Positions 14,685 to 27,367 of a stretch of 64,000 nucleotides of DNA are shown piece by piece. Source of the DNA: Bursaphelenchus xylophilus. Its lineage: Eukaryota > Nematoda > Chromadorea > Rhabditida > Aphelenchoididae. The notes under the pieces are model-generated. The model was not told the DNA's origin, did not search any database, and saw only the letters and a list, made by a program, of their open reading frames with translations. The stretch is taken from NCBI GenBank assembly GCA_904066235.2, contig CAJFCV020000004.1, positions 7,316,001 through 7,380,000 on the forward strand, in the 5' to 3' direction. The position numbers and the translations under genes were made by a program. Within the stretch, counting starts at the first letter, position 1. Every line of letters begins with the position of its first letter.

Positions 14685-17600
14685 CCGAGTGTGTAGAGGA
14701 GCCGGAGGGCAGAGATGGCTGAGAAATTGAGAGATTGAAGAAGCAAGTTGGGTGGAGAATCAAAAAGGCCAACGATTGCACAACCAGTTTGTCCAAGAAA
14801 AAGGCCAAAGGGGAAAAGAGATCTCGAATTGAAGAGATGTCAAAGAAACTGACAGAATTGTTACTCAAGAATAATATGGAGGGCAGACCACCGCCAGACC
14901 CGCGGAGGGACGAAAAAAGGCAAAATTAGCCGTTACAAAGAGCCCAAGAAATACAATGAAGGAGCCCGATGGGGCGGGGCCAAAGGGATTTGCAATGCAA
15001 ATTTCTGTCCCCTCAACTTGATCGAAGCGCAAGGGGGCGAATGAATCGGCCGCGCGGGAGTCGAGAACAGACGGGAGCAGCTGCGCTCGCGTTGCGGTCA
15101 GCGCAGAGCAGATGGCGACTGGTCAATCAGCCTCAGGAAGTGGACCAAAGATGGGCAGAGGAAGAGATCGGTGAAAGTGGAGAATGCCATTAACTATTAC
15201 GAGGACAATTGCAGGGAATTGCGCGATTTTATGGCGAAAGTTGATATTACAGTAAGAAGATGATGACTATAAAAGGAATTAATGAAATTGCGGAAAGGAA
15301 AATATTAATGAGAACGAAGGAAACTTTTCAATAAAAACGCAAAATTTTATAAATAGGTCTGCATACTTCACCCTGGCAATTTTTGCGCTTGACACCAGTG
15401 TCTTTGTGAATTCAATCGTCTATTGTACAAATTACGTATTCAAGAGGACGGAAGGCAGCTGTCTTCGAAATTCATCGCAGCTAATCGTCTTTAGGGGAAT
15501 CAAAAAAAATGGAAACATCATGCAAGGATGCGTAACACACGCATCATCGATGTAAACGAAACATCTGGTTTTCATGCAGGCTTTCAACTTCAGAAAATTT
15601 TTACAAAATTTTTAAAATTATTTCGGTAGTTCCAGAAAATAGCTCGATCACTTAAACTTTTAGTACTTATCCAAAATATTATTTTATAGAATGGCAATTA
15701 ATAGTTGTCAGCACAGAAAGTTTGCAATTGCGCCAGTGTTTCTGGCGTATTAATTAACGGGAAGGGTTTTTTTCTTTGTCTTTTCATAACTCGAAAGGAA
15801 CATAGTAAATAGATTACATTACAATTGAAACCATAGCTGTCATCTTGATGTTGCGTGTCAGAAACTAATTCATGGTGAAAATGACGGATATTTTATTTTA
15901 TGGGGTACTTGCAGCCAATTTCTTTGATGAGTGATTGGGACGAGGTCTAGTATATAAACCAAAGAATATTCATGATTGGCCAAAATCTTCTTTGTTTTAT
16001 ATTTTTCTCAAAATTTCATCCAATTTGGAGGGCACAGTCTCTGTCTCAGATTACTAGATAAAGCCACTATCAGCTCCTGTTAGTATCTTTTGTCATTGTT
16101 TATTACAATTCCAATTTTTTTGAAATTCGAACCGGATACGTTGGAATGAATGATCATTGTGTACCTCTGGCTAACTGCTAAGAATAATAATGTATTCTGC
16201 TTTGCGGAGTGATTGTACAATGATAAAAAGAGATCCGTCTCCAAACATACGAATAGAGGATTCCCTTTTGTGACTACCTCCAGTCCCCCTTTTTTGATGT
16301 TTTCCTGAGGCTGACTCTGATTCACCGCAAAATTGAAGCAAAGCGAGGGGGGCGCGTGAGAGACGTAAAACGCTCTTTTTATTAGAACCACAATATTGGC
16401 CAGGTTGTTTGTCCAAGCCGGGAGAGATCGATCGGGAATAAATTTATTTCGCTGCAGTTGTTTTTAGCCCTTCAAAAGTACGAAATCGTAATTGGAAGTG
16501 AGGATTCGGGTTTGCAGGACGATGGTGACTGAAATTCCCTCTCTAATTACCGATGGCAAGGACAATTATATATTTCACATGACTTCTGCTCTTAAGACCT
16601 TGTCTAAATGTTTCCTCAACCTTTTTATTGTACTATATAAACTATATAAGCATTCAATATTAGACACCACAGTTTCGTGGTTTGATCAGGTTCCGAACAA
16701 CATTTTATGCATCTCTAAATAAGATCATGAGTTTGATTCGATGATCTTTCATCTTCTTTATTTAAAACCGTAATTAGCATAACTGTTTTAGCATTATCTT
16801 GATCAGAGATCTGTCTTCAAAAACCTGTTATTCAACTTGTTTTGATCAACCAGCCTAAGCAAATACATTTTCTCTACCCTCTTTCACCTCCTGTATATGT
16901 TATGCCAAGTAGACCTATCGTATTTCTTATAAAATATTTTCTTCGTTTTCCACACGGGCATGTTTATTTTCGGCGTTCGTATCTTGCCCATTACTGCTGC
17001 TGTTTGATTATTGTGCACTAAACTTTGATCTTTTATGTTGCTCATAAAAATTTCAAAATTTTGTATAATTTTGAATCTCCCTTTTTACCCTCCCCCCTCC
17101 TCCAAGACCCCTTTTCTATTGACGTCAAATGTCATCGTAACCCCATTATTCAAATACGAGTCGTATCAGCCGCTGCAGTTGCTGCTGATAACGACCAGTT
17201 TGGAGATGCAAAAACCCTCAGCCAGAATATGTCTCTTGCCCTGAGGGCGTAAATGAAACGTTTCGAAACGGTTTTTGGATAAGTTTACACATCACAAAAG
17301 GTCAATGCTAGTCCAGGGCGTTCGCAAAAGCCCGTGGTCCCTGTTTTTGTGGAGTGATGGGATTTACATCATTTATAACGGTTCCGGATGTGATGGTTGT
17401 TCACAAAACAACCTCACGTCGAGGTTATTTACGTGTCATCTGGGAAAATGTTGATAATTCCTTTTTAATAATCATTTTAGCATTCTATTATACGCACAAA
17501 AATATTACCGTCCCTACACCTTGTTGTCTTCGCTTTTTTACGGTTCAACAATGCCTTTTCAACAATTTTATACATTTTCGTGGATAATGTTTGTCAGTTT

Positions 17601-18147
17601 TACTTTGGTAGAGTCCATGAATTAATTTCTTCTTAGAGTTCCCTTGAATGATGATTAATATCCTGTATTAAATGCGTTCCCATTTTCTCGATTGTAGACC
17701 CACTTTCTGCGTATTCTTTTCTAATGCCCGTTATGAACAATATTCTTTGACCAACAACTACGGATTTCAGGATTGGCCTTATCAGAATCCATTAATATTT
17801 TTATCAAAATTCACATGTGTTTTACTCTTGATATAAATTTCCAGCATCCTGTTTAGTCATAGACTTGTGTAGTTTCTTTTTCAAAATTATAAACTTTGTG
17901 GTTTTATTCATGGGATCACCGCCAACCTCCAAATATACTGTATCTCCAATAACTTCTTTCCGTTGCTTCCCTCGCTTGATTAGTAATCAAATTAATGTTT
18001 CATTTGACGTGTTGGGCTTGCCAAGCATTTAGTCCGAGAACTCACCAACATTTCAATGTGTCATTCTATTCCTTGTTCCCATATACACTTCTATATTATA
18101 CTTTTCAGCAGTCGATTATGCTGTGAACCACCTGATTGGTGTCCCAG
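14685..18147. other. Gene-poor 3.4-kb region
   Basis: No ORF here has coding character on either strand. It divides the 5' ends of SPSB3 (minus) and the claudin-like gene (plus), so it probably carries their regulatory sequence. An Oct-like dyad lies at 14988-15002, in the GC-richer part near SPSB3. A TTTTCAG acceptor at 18102-18108 suggests a 5'UTR exon or trans-splice site for the downstream gene. Confidence 0.5.
14988..15002. promoter_or_regulatory. Octamer-like dyad (possible POU-factor site)
   Basis: ATTTGCAATGCAAAT contains the octamer ATGCAAAT and, on its left, nearly the same motif inverted. It is palindromic except for the central base and lies 300 bp upstream of the SPSB3 start. 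POU homeodomain proteins bind ATGCAAAT; that this site is used is inference. Confidence 0.3.
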
Positions 18148-19028
18148 ATGGCTCCATCCACCGGTCGAAGGCATCCAGCCCAAATTCTCAGCCCTTCAGG
18201 GTCTAGAATGGAATGCTGGAGGCGATTGACTGACCTCAGATACTGCTTTAGAAAAGAAAATGCTCATAGATTCTGTACAAAACTCATCTTTTTATTGGCT
18301 TTCCTATTCAACAATGTCCTCATGATGTGCCTTTTCATCTGGGAGAATTTGGTTTACTCGGAACGCACAAAAAGTGGTAAAGAAACAGACGGATGCCTGG
18401 GAGACTTCGAATATCCCTATACGTTGACATTCCGTAGGTCCTGTCCGAATCAGTCGTTTTATTGTGCCAACGTTTACGTCACTTATCCCTTACTTTCAGA
18501 CTCCTCCGTGGCGTATTTCTCGTTGCTGTCTCTATTAGTCATCGCCCTGATGTTATTTATGCAGCTAAAACACTTCAGGATACAGTCTCAGATCTATTTT
18601 ATTGTTTCCTTGTAAGTTCATTCATCCATTTGAAAACTTTAGTCAAGCTATTCACGTACACCTACTTATATCCGACGTCTATTTTCAGACTAGCTGCGTC
18701 CACATTCTTATTCTCCGCTGGGTTAGTCCTGGTCTCCGCATTTGGTATCCTATTTGAAAATGACAGTTGCAAATCCTCGGAAACATTAGCCATAATAAAA
18801 CTACGGTTCGTATTCAAGAGTACTGCCGCCTTCATCACCTCCTTGCTCTTCATGGCGGCTGGGATCTCTCTCAACTCCAAGAGTCGTTCAACCGTATCCC
18901 CAGAAGTGCCTATCTCTCCCATTTATCAGATCCATCCACCCCAATTCGATGCTCTCTATCCTCCGCCACCTCCAACTTATCAACAATCACAAAGAGAGCA
19001 TCGCCGGAATCAAAGTAATACTCAGTAA
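18148..19028 (+). CDS. Claudin-like four-pass membrane protein
   Basis: Two exons: 18148-18611 and 18689-19028; 267 aa. Four hydrophobic spans are visible: FCTKLIFLLAFLFNNVLMMC, YFSLLSLLVIALMLFM, a third across the splice junction (YFIVSLLAASTFLFSAGLVL) and FITSLLFMAAGISL. The long first extracellular loop carries three cysteines (GCLGDF, SCPNQSFYC), and the cytoplasmic tail has a PPPPPTYQQ (PPxY) motif. The topology and the paired loop cysteines fit the claudin/PMP22-like group, but no signature W-GLW-C-C is seen, so the family call is tentative. The first ATG in the open frame at 18148 was used; a TTTTCAG acceptor lies 39 bp upstream. AATAAA is at 19067-19072. It converges with SKP1 (minus), whose stop is 153 bp away. 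Confidence 0.7.
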
Positions 19029-19180
19029 AAATTTACTTTTTTATGTGCAATCATGATACGGGTGTAAATAAACAATTAAAACTTCGGAGAAATACATATG
19101 CCAAATACACAAGAGATATCGAAACATGCGGTGCTCGATAAGACACACTAATTATGAGAACGGAGTACTAGAACAATAGC

Positions 19181-19684
19181 TTAGTCGTCGCACCAGGCGT
19201 TTTCCTTTCTGATTTGTTCCTCTTCCTCGGGAGTAAAGTCGTTCTTGATGTTGAAGGTGCGACGGATCTCTTCGGGGCTCTTTCCTTTAATCATGTTGGC
19301 AACAGTCTTGCATGCTACATCCAAGAGCCCATGCACATCCAAGTAGTTGGCGGCCAAGATCAGTTCAAATAAGGTTCCTTGATCGACTTTCAAGAACTCA
19401 ACGTCCCAGCTGGAGATGTCATCGGTTCTTCTTTCTTTACGGTCAGAATCCACTTGAGTAGGAGGATCGTCCTTGTGGTATTGACACCATTGGATTACCT
19501 TCCTCAAGATGGTTCCATTCACATTGGCTAAAGGAATTGGCTCGTTCAGCGAATCGGCGCTTTCCGGATCATCCATTCCAAGATCTTGGAACATGGTGTT
19601 CAACGTGTTGGAGAGACGGATCACATCGCGATCCACCTCAAAGTCTTCGTTGTCGTTGGATTGGAGAATAATCTTTCGTGGCAT
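19181..19684 (-). CDS. skr-1: SKP1 homologue, SCF ubiquitin ligase adaptor
   Basis: A single uninterrupted exon of 167 codons, unusual in this intron-rich window. The N-terminal BTB/POZ fold ([25 protein letters not shown]) and the C-terminal SKP1 domain ([40 protein letters not shown]) are complete, ending in ENAWCDD where most SKP1 proteins end ENxWCEE. Function from family: links F-box proteins to CUL1 in SCF E3 ligases. Nematodes carry many Skp1-related (skr) genes; this one is close to the general eukaryotic sequence, so it is likely the skr-1/2-type member. The lack of introns could mean an old retrocopy, but the frame is intact and well conserved. Confidence 0.95.
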   Translation of the reverse strand: MPRKIILQSNDNEDFEVDRDVIRLSNTLNTMFQDLGMDDPESADSLNEPIPLANVNGTILRKVIQWCQYHKDDPPTQVDSDRKERRTDDISSWDVEFLKVDQGTLFELILAANYLDVHGLLDVACKTVANMIKGKSPEEIRRTFNIKNDFTPEEEEQIRKENAWCDD

Positions 19685-20333
19685 TGTTTTCCGTTAATTT
19701 AACTTCAGGTAAATTAGCTGAAACAGCAATATCAATTTTCGTTCACCGAAGGAGCGATAATAAAGTCCCGAAAATCAATAAGACCCGTAGAACCGTGATT
19801 TCGCCATGAAAATGACAATGTCTCGAGTTTCCAAAACCAGACGAGAAAAAACCTAAAGATCACAAGAAAATCCGAAGCAAAAGGTCAAACCAGCAATTGA
19901 AAACAGGATGGCAGTCCTAGAGATGTCCGAAAAACTAGCACGAGACGTAAAAACGACCTCCTTTCGAGAGCCGGCTTTTTTCGCGAGTGAAATGGAGCAG
20001 TGAAACACGTGTCCCGATAGGAAATGAGTGGGTCAAGTCTTCCTACAAAACTGGCGTTTGAATTGGCGCGCTTGCTCCTTACCGTAGATTCAGGCTCTGC
20101 ATCCCCATTTTTCGCATTTTGGGGAGGAAATTATTTTTTAGATTTCTGAAAAATTTTACTTTTTCGTTGATTTTGTTGTAAACCACTTGAAGATTTTCTT
20201 TTTTTGGTCTTTTTAAGTCATATTGAATAAATTTACCTTTTGTTGTGTTAGAATCATGGTTATCTCCAATTTGTCGTGGTATTCATATTTTTTGAATTTG
20301 TGTTATTTGTAAACTATAGCTCTTTTAGCCAAC
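19685..20333. other. Divergent promoter region of SKP1 and rpl-15
   Basis: No ORF. Head-to-head arrangement; a gctcttttag acceptor-like site ends five bases before the rpl-15 ATG, so rpl-15 has a 5'UTR intron or is trans-spliced. Confidence 0.45.
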
Positions 20334-21223
20334 ATGGGTGCCTACAAGTACATGCAAGAAATATGGCGCAAAAAGCAGAGTGACACCGTCCGGTATCTGC
20401 AGCGAATCCGCACCTGGCACTATCGTCAGTTGACCAGAATACATCGTGCTTCACGGCCAACACGCCCCGAGAAGGCTCGCCGTCTCGGATACAAGGCTAA
20501 GGAAGGTAGGCACATATTTTATTGTTCGATTTAGCTTTTTGAAGTGCTAGAGCTTTTTCATGTTCAAATTTTTTTTTCAAAAAATTGTATGAATGGCATT
20601 TTATTGCAAAATTCATGGATTTCGTCGTTTCTTTTGGTGAATATTAGCACTACTTGCCCTAAATTTTTTTGGTTGTGTTTTAAATGTGCTGTTAATAATT
20701 TATAATATTTTTAGGATACGTTGTGTACCGCGTCCGTGTCCGCAGAGGAGGCCGCAAGCGCAAAGTCACCAAGGGTCAGACTTATGGTAAGCCAAAGACT
20801 CATGGAGTCAACGAACTCAAATTCGCCCGTAACCTCCAATCTGTCGCTGAAGTAAGTTTTTTACATTTTTTCTTTGTCTTTTAGGGTCTGCGTTAAGATT
20901 AATAAAATATTATTTAGGAGCGCGTTGGTCGTCTCTGTGGTGGACTCCGTGTTCTGAACTCGTACTGGATCGCTGAGGACTCCGTCTTTAAATACTTCGA
21001 AGTCATCCTTGTTGACCCCGCGAACACCGTTATCCGCAAGAACCCAGACACCCAATGGATCACCAAGCCCGTCCACAAACATCGTGAACTTCGTGGTCTC
21101 ACCTCAGCTGGCCGAAAGAGCCGTGGTCTTGGAAAGGGTCTGTCCTACAACAAGACAATCGGAGGTTCTCGCAAAGCCGCCTGGAAGAGGAACAACACCT
21201 TCATCGTTCGTCGCAAACGTTAA
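20334..21223 (+). CDS. rpl-15: Large-subunit ribosomal protein eL15
   Basis: Three exons: 20334-20505, 20715-20851, 20918-21223; 204 aa, exactly the usual length of animal RPL15. The N-terminus [20 protein letters not shown] and the C-terminus [16 protein letters not shown] are highly conserved. It is a cytosolic 60S component. The sequence right before the ATG is a TTTTAG acceptor, typical for spliced-leader addition. No AATAAA is evident after the stop, and an Obg-family GTPase gene starts 160 bp further on behind another acceptor, so the two may form an operon. Confidence 0.98.
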
Positions 21224-21383
21224 GGCGTTGGATCGGTTCATTTTTTGTTGGTCGACATTCGTTATTTCTTTTGTTTATAAAGATGTTATTTCTTTGAACA
21301 AAATGTTGATTGTTGGCACTTATGTTGTTGTTTTATCGAATATTTATGAAGTTATATAAGGAAACCAAATTTTTATCAGATTT

Positions 21384-22665
21384 ATGAGCGTTTGTAGGAG
21401 GTTGGGTCAAACTCTTGTCTTCATTCGGAATAGGACGGACATTGTGTATAATGATGTCCTTAGGTTAAGCCTTAAAGCGGGAAGTGGGGGTAATGGTCTT
21501 GCGAGATACAACGGAATCGGTGGAGCTGGGGGAAATATCTACGTTATGCCGGAGAGAAATCTTGATTTTGCAAAGGTTTATGAGAAATACAGGCACAAAG
21601 GTTGGGTTATAAAAGCTGAGAGCGGGAAGAACGCGCAAAAAGTGAAACTTGTTGGAGAGCCCGGTGAACATACGGTAAGTTCATACTACAGACAAGCTAT
21701 TTACTTTCAGATTATTAAAGTGCCAGTTGGAGTAGAATGTGTGGACATTGATACGAAGTTACTATTGGCCAGATGTGTGGTTCCAGGAGTAAAGTGTTTG
21801 ATGGCAAAAGGTGGAAGAGGCGGCTCAGTGGCAAACAATTTCAAGTAAGTCTGCGTTGTCGTACAATTAGTGTTTAGAGGTGAGCAAGGACAACACATAC
21901 GATTAGCTATCCACTTAAAGTTGAACACAAATATTGGTCTTGTTGGTCTTCCGAATGCTGGAAAGTCCACACTTTTGAAGGCATTCGTCCCAAAATCTTC
22001 AGTGAAGATTGCCAATTATCCATTCACCACCATAAAGCCACAAGTTTTGGACGTAGAGTACGAAACAGACGCCTCGGAAGACAAGTTCTCGTTGAGTGTT
22101 GCTGATCTTCCTGGAATTATTGAAGGTGCATCAAGGAACAGAGGTCGAGGGTATGCGTTTCTGAAGCATCTAGAGTACAGTGAGATTATTGTTATGGTCG
22201 TTGATTTAAATGGATTCCAGTTATCGGCACACTTTGAAGAACCCTACAGGTATGTTAAGTTTTAATGATGACTCTTTTTAGGGATGTCTATCAGTCGATT
22301 GCAATTTTGTGTAAAGAAATGGAGGCTTATGATCCGAAACTAATAAGGAAACCTTTAGTTATCGCGTTGAATAAAAAGGATATGGTTGGAGAAGAAGTAT
22401 GTGGCAGTGTATTTACTGACAATACTTTTAGAAAACCCAAGAAGTTCTGGGCAAATTGTCTAATCGAGGATGGTGGAAGGAAATTCCCGAAGCATTACGC
22501 CCGATAGCTCAAGTCAAGTTCCGGAAGATCTTTGCGATCAGTGCCAAACATCGACAAGTGGATGAATTGAAGGATTATCTACGGGGAATCCATGAGAATT
22601 TAAACGCACCAAGTCCAATGAGCTTTAAAAGCCATGAACAAGATGGAGGCGAGGTTATGATATAA
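21384..22665 (+). CDS. GTPBP10: Mitochondrial Obg-family GTPase (GTPBP10 type)
   Basis: Five exons: 21384-21674, 21711-21844, 21878-22249, 22282-22396, 22432-22665; 381 aa. The N-terminal Obg fold is glycine-rich (AGSGGNGLARYNGIGGAGGN). The G domain shows G1 GLPNAGKST, a Thr-Thr G2 (NYPFTT), G3 DLPG, G4 NKKD and G5 SAK. Role from family: late assembly of the mitochondrial large ribosomal subunit. The N-terminus before the Obg fold (CRRLGQTLVFIRNR) is basic and could be a mitochondrial presequence. Its introns are 36, 33, 32 and 35 nt, the shortest set in the window. An acceptor-like tttttatcag sits four bases before the ATG, and rpl-15 ends 160 bp upstream. Confidence 0.92.
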
Positions 22666-22879
22666 CGTAACGTTGTTAAAATTTACTGTTATTGTTATTT
22701 TGTACATAATAAATGGTAGGTAATAGAAATAGGGAAGTATTTATTAACTGTATGATATAAACGAAATAGAAACCCGTTATTTTGAGCTTTAAACTCGGTA
22801 AAAGTCTAGAGTTAGGATAAGAAATGGAGGAATCACAGGATGAGAGAGTTAACATCACCGGAGGGCAAGATAGTAGATC

Positions 22880-25800
22880 TCAGAGGTTAGGTTGGACTGT
22901 TTTGGGAAGGTTGTCCTCAAAGGCTTGTTGCCATTGATCGACGGCCTTTTGATTCTCGATTCGGAACTCGATTCTGATTGACTTTCGGTCGGTTTTAATC
23001 TGATTCTGATGCTCCAACGTAAAGATTGTTCCACCATTGTCAGCGTCCTCGACTTTATAGTTGAAGCCGTGGATAAGATAAGACTCGATAGGTTGACCAT
23101 CCTGAAATTTTATAGTAAATCGTCAAAATTTTACACAACATTTTACACAACGTTATATTTCTTTCTGTTAACTTACGAATTCAGCATCATAAAAGTTGAG
23201 AAATAAGTTCTGGTGGAATCGGGCATATTTGACTTGCTCTCCAACTCTTCGCGATCTTAAAAACACTTTACCGGTAGCCAAGATCTTTTTTTCCGATTCT
23301 GCTGTAGGTGCCGAAACCCTTCTTAGATGCTGATTTTGTGGTGGCTTAAAGAGATCCTTGGGTCTTTCCGCGCGTCTTCCATTGTCGTACATGATTCGAA
23401 TAATGTCATCCAATGGATCCGCTTTGAAAGTTTTGGCCAACTCTTCGTTTCCATTGAATTGTGGCGGTTCATTTTCTTCCGTCGGGTAGTTCCACACAGA
23501 ATTGATGGTGTTATGAAGAGTAATGCCTGGTTTGGTTATGATCTGGGTGAGAAGTGTTGGTTTGGAGAGTTGGATCATCTCCGTCGGGAAGAGATCCATG
23601 TTTAGATATTCCAGCCAGAGGCGATCAAAGCATTCCGGGCAAACCTTCACCGATTCAAAGTTTTTCGCTCTGACTGGAGCATAGCCAACGCAACGACGGC
23701 AGATTAGCTATAAAAACAAATAGTTCTTCTCATATCAAATAATGCCTACCCATCCACAATTTCGACAATGATGACGCCTTACAACGACGCTGAATTTGGA
23801 CTCGCATCCGGCCATCAAACACTTTGTGGCTTTGTTGTCAGGAATCCATAGGGCGTCTTCAAAAATATAACAAATAAATTATTTAGTAACCTATAACCCA
23901 CCTTTTACTATTTCCTTCTCTTCTGCGACGGGTGTTGTGGATGCAGATTCAATGACTGGCAATTGCTGAGGATCGAGTTTCATCTGCGTTCTTGGCCTCC
24001 TCATTTTCCGCACATTTCTCCATTCATTTATTGTTTGATCCAGTCTTTTTACCAGTTGATCTCTTTCCAATCTTGATTTACACAGGAAGATGTGAGACTT
24101 CTTTGGATTTATGACAGCGAATTCCTTCTCATAGTCCGCATGTTCCTCCACATGAGTTCGAAGTTGTTCCACCGGGATTCTATATATCCGTTGAGTGTCG
24201 AAATAGTCGGATCCAAGGGAGTAACGACAAATCAGAAGGTAGTCCGTGAACTAAAATAAAACTTTATAATAAAGCAAAGTTCTCAACCAGAAAAAACATA
24301 TTACTCATGCGAACATACCAGAACGAGATGTCTTTCTTGTAATTCCCTTCGACTTTGCTTCATCAATCTGCAGTCGAACACCAGTCTTCTTCCAGGAGCG
24401 AACACATCGAAGCAACCCTGAAGTTTTCGATGCAATTCCATCATCTTTCGGTTCGAATCAGCATCCGCCAGTCGAATATTAATCGTTTCCGAGACGACTT
24501 TCAACCTCTTCAGGGCTTCTGAAAATAAAAGTTCATAAATTATTATAAATATATGACTCATCCAGACAAACATTGACCAAGATAATTATAGCAAATATTG
24601 AGTTTACTAAAAACAAAAACAGAAAAAAGCTTACTCTCAGCGATCTCGTGTTCTTCAGAGTCCGATGGCAGTAATTTTTGGTATCTTTCCATGAGTAGAT
24701 TGTACCGAACTACATTCTGATGTACTCCATCTAGATGCATAACAAGGGAGATCCCTCTGGGGGTAAACGAAGCCAAGGACGAAGTGGAACTGGTTTGATC
24801 AGCATTATTTTGAGCATTGAGCACCTCGTCTTCAAACAATTTAGTAACATGAGCAAGATCTCTGTTGTCTTCGAGGGCTTTTGTCAGTTCTTCACAAATT
24901 CCTTGCTTCTCTTTGAGGAATTCGCTGCAGATCTTGAGGTAGTCAGCTAATTTAAGGAAGACAGATGCAAAATCTGGCTGTCTGGAGTCCCTAAAATCAT
25001 GGTGTCTTCAATAAAAAAAAATCCAAGACATAACGTAATATTAACGTAACAAAATTCAACCCGCATTACCACGAAAACATACCATTTCTGATATTTCTGA
25101 CCAAATTCAGTTAAGAAAACCTGATGAACGTTCAATATCAAGTTCAAATGCCTGGCAAGGCGTTCCAAAACATGAGGGCGACCATCGGATGGGGGTATTA
25201 AAGCTTGCCGATTCGTTCTTCTTATAAAACCATCGATGTAGTTTGGGAAGTAAACTGCGATATTGCGCAACAACTCCACATAATTCTTTTGCATTTTGTA
25301 GAATTCGTGGATCAGTCCATGGAGATCTTTTAGGCGACGACTCTAAAACAACATCAAAGTTGAAGCAAAAAGATACTATAACGCATTCAACAAGAAAATA
25401 GTGATCCATAAAGACTAACAATCTTCATACCTCTTTCTCATCATCTGCTTTGTATTCAAAAATTTCAAGATCAACATCTTCGGATAACGTAGATGTGCTG
25501 GGAGAACTCTCGAGAGATGTGGGGCTTCTAAATCACAATTAAAAAATAATAAACTATTCCATACTCAATTCGTTTCTTCTGATTTACACTTAGGAATTGT
25601 TGAGTCAACCGCCGGTCAAATTCTTTCTCCCCATCGAAAGAAGCCGGCTTCTTCGGAGGTGGTGGGGGCTCACTTTTGCAAGAATTCTGGGCAGCCCGAT
25701 TGACTTTGGAACTCTGGGGACGCATACGACCGACATCTGGAGGAAGGATGGGTCTGAAAACATCCACTATAAAAACTTTTCATCAAATTATTTAATCATC

Positions 25801-27367
25801 TCCTACAGGAATAACACATTCTTGACGGTTATGACAATCTTGTTCCGTAAAATCCCAATACAAACAACCAAATGCTCAGAGACAATAAAAAATGATTTTT
25901 TCATGAATCATGATTTCCATAAATAAATCGGAAGATGAAAATGGCCAAACAAGAACTTTGCCATAATCACGCACCTTTTTAATCGAATGAACTTACTGGA
26001 CAACAGACAACTTCTTAAGGATCCCCTTCGTCTTCAACTCCTCCATAATACTAGAATGAATTTGTTTGGTTGGGCCAATAAATGAATTCTTCCTGGACGG
26101 AACGTCCGCAAAATCATCGGAATAATCAGAATCCGAGTCTTCTGAATCCACCTTCGGTCCATCAGACTTGTCTTCCACCGAAACCGAGGGTATCATGTTC
26201 CCGGTGAGATAACTGAAAACAAAATAAACATAATAAAAAAGAGCCGTCTTTTATAATGTTTGATTGAAATGAGGAGGGATGACAGGAGTTGTGCAAAAAG
26301 CATGAAGGGAGTTGTCATTTCGAGCAGAGCGCTGATCGAATAAACTTGGAAATTACACTTGAACTTCAAATTTGCAAAATTGGGAAAACGGGCTGATAAT
26401 CATTCCCAAAAAAGGGCTGAGCTGAGAAAAAACAAAAACACAACGTTTCCAGGAAAAGGAACTAATTTATACTGTGAACTAAAGACAAGAAATTCCACTC
26501 ATCTTCTTCGAACGCACTGCCTTTTATATGACTTTATCTTCTAGCTTTAGACCACATAAGGTAAAACCACCCAAGTCATGGCCATTAAATTCCGGAAGAA
26601 TCCCCAAGCACTCTGTAAAGTAAGTTCCCTCTCCTGCAAAACAAATAGAGCAGACCGACGTGGTATATAGAGCGAGCTACCCTCCCCGTCCCTCAGTTTC
26701 TGGTCGGATTATAAAAGAAGCGGACGCAGACCATTTTGTTTGCATATTTGGCTCATACCTATGCTGGCTGTCGAACTGCCGAACCACGTCCTTCACCGAT
26801 CGCACCGTTCCACAAACCATTTCCTCAGTTACAATCGGTTTCGATGCAAGCGGAGGCCTTTTCAGAAGGGCCGGCTTTCTTGGCAGGGGTGGTAGGTTGG
26901 TTGGCTTCCGAGGTGGCTGAGGCGAGGCTCTCGAACTTCCCACGGAAACATTCTGATTACCTATAATTAGTGTAATTATTGCGCGAACTAGTCTTGGGAA
27001 CAATTGCATAGGTTCACCTAGTATAATATGGCTTTAGAGAAAGTGATTCCTTAAAATGGCGGGATTCACCACGATTTGTCAGGTAACCCTATCTTGGTTG
27101 AAGTACTTGGAAATGTTACCTAAACTAATTGATTTGTATAATTTATGCCTAAATTATCGAAATTCTTTCAAGATTTTGTTTCATAAATATTATTCATAGC
27201 GACAGAATCACGTGACTATTCCGTGACGGGAAGACAATCGATAAAATAACAAGAGTTAGCTTACCTGTCTCTGCCCGGCCGTTCAAAGTTATTTTTTGGG
27301 CCGCGAAAAGGGCTCGGACCTGCTCGAAATCCTGGGAGCTCTGGTCGATAGCCTGATCCACACTCAT
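22880..27367 (-). CDS. exc-5: FGD-type RhoGEF (DH-PH-FYVE-PH)
   Basis: Twelve exons: 27265-27367, 26759-26960, 25997-26212, 25565-25753, 25431-25527, 25083-25342, 24635-24990, 24319-24518, 23902-24250, 23750-23856, 23177-23707, 22880-23101; 943 aa. Order: a Pro-rich, Ser/Asp-rich N-terminus (PPRKPTNLPPLPRKP), a DH domain (from about residue 270), a PH domain (FTDYLLICRYSLG), a FYVE domain with WIPD and RRHHCRNCG, and a second PH domain up to the stop. This order is the FGD family's; C. elegans EXC-5 is the member known to shape the excretory canal, acting on CDC-42. The first FYVE zinc pair is spaced C-x4-C (CLMAGC) rather than C-x2-C. The intron at 25528-25564 is 37 nt. ATG 27367 is the first in-frame start; further upstream exons are possible. 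Confidence 0.9.

Noticed and set aside
14735..15193. Basic plus-strand ORFs upstream of SPSB3
   Set aside because: Composition follows the local purine-rich DNA and no intron-exon structure or family similarity is visible.
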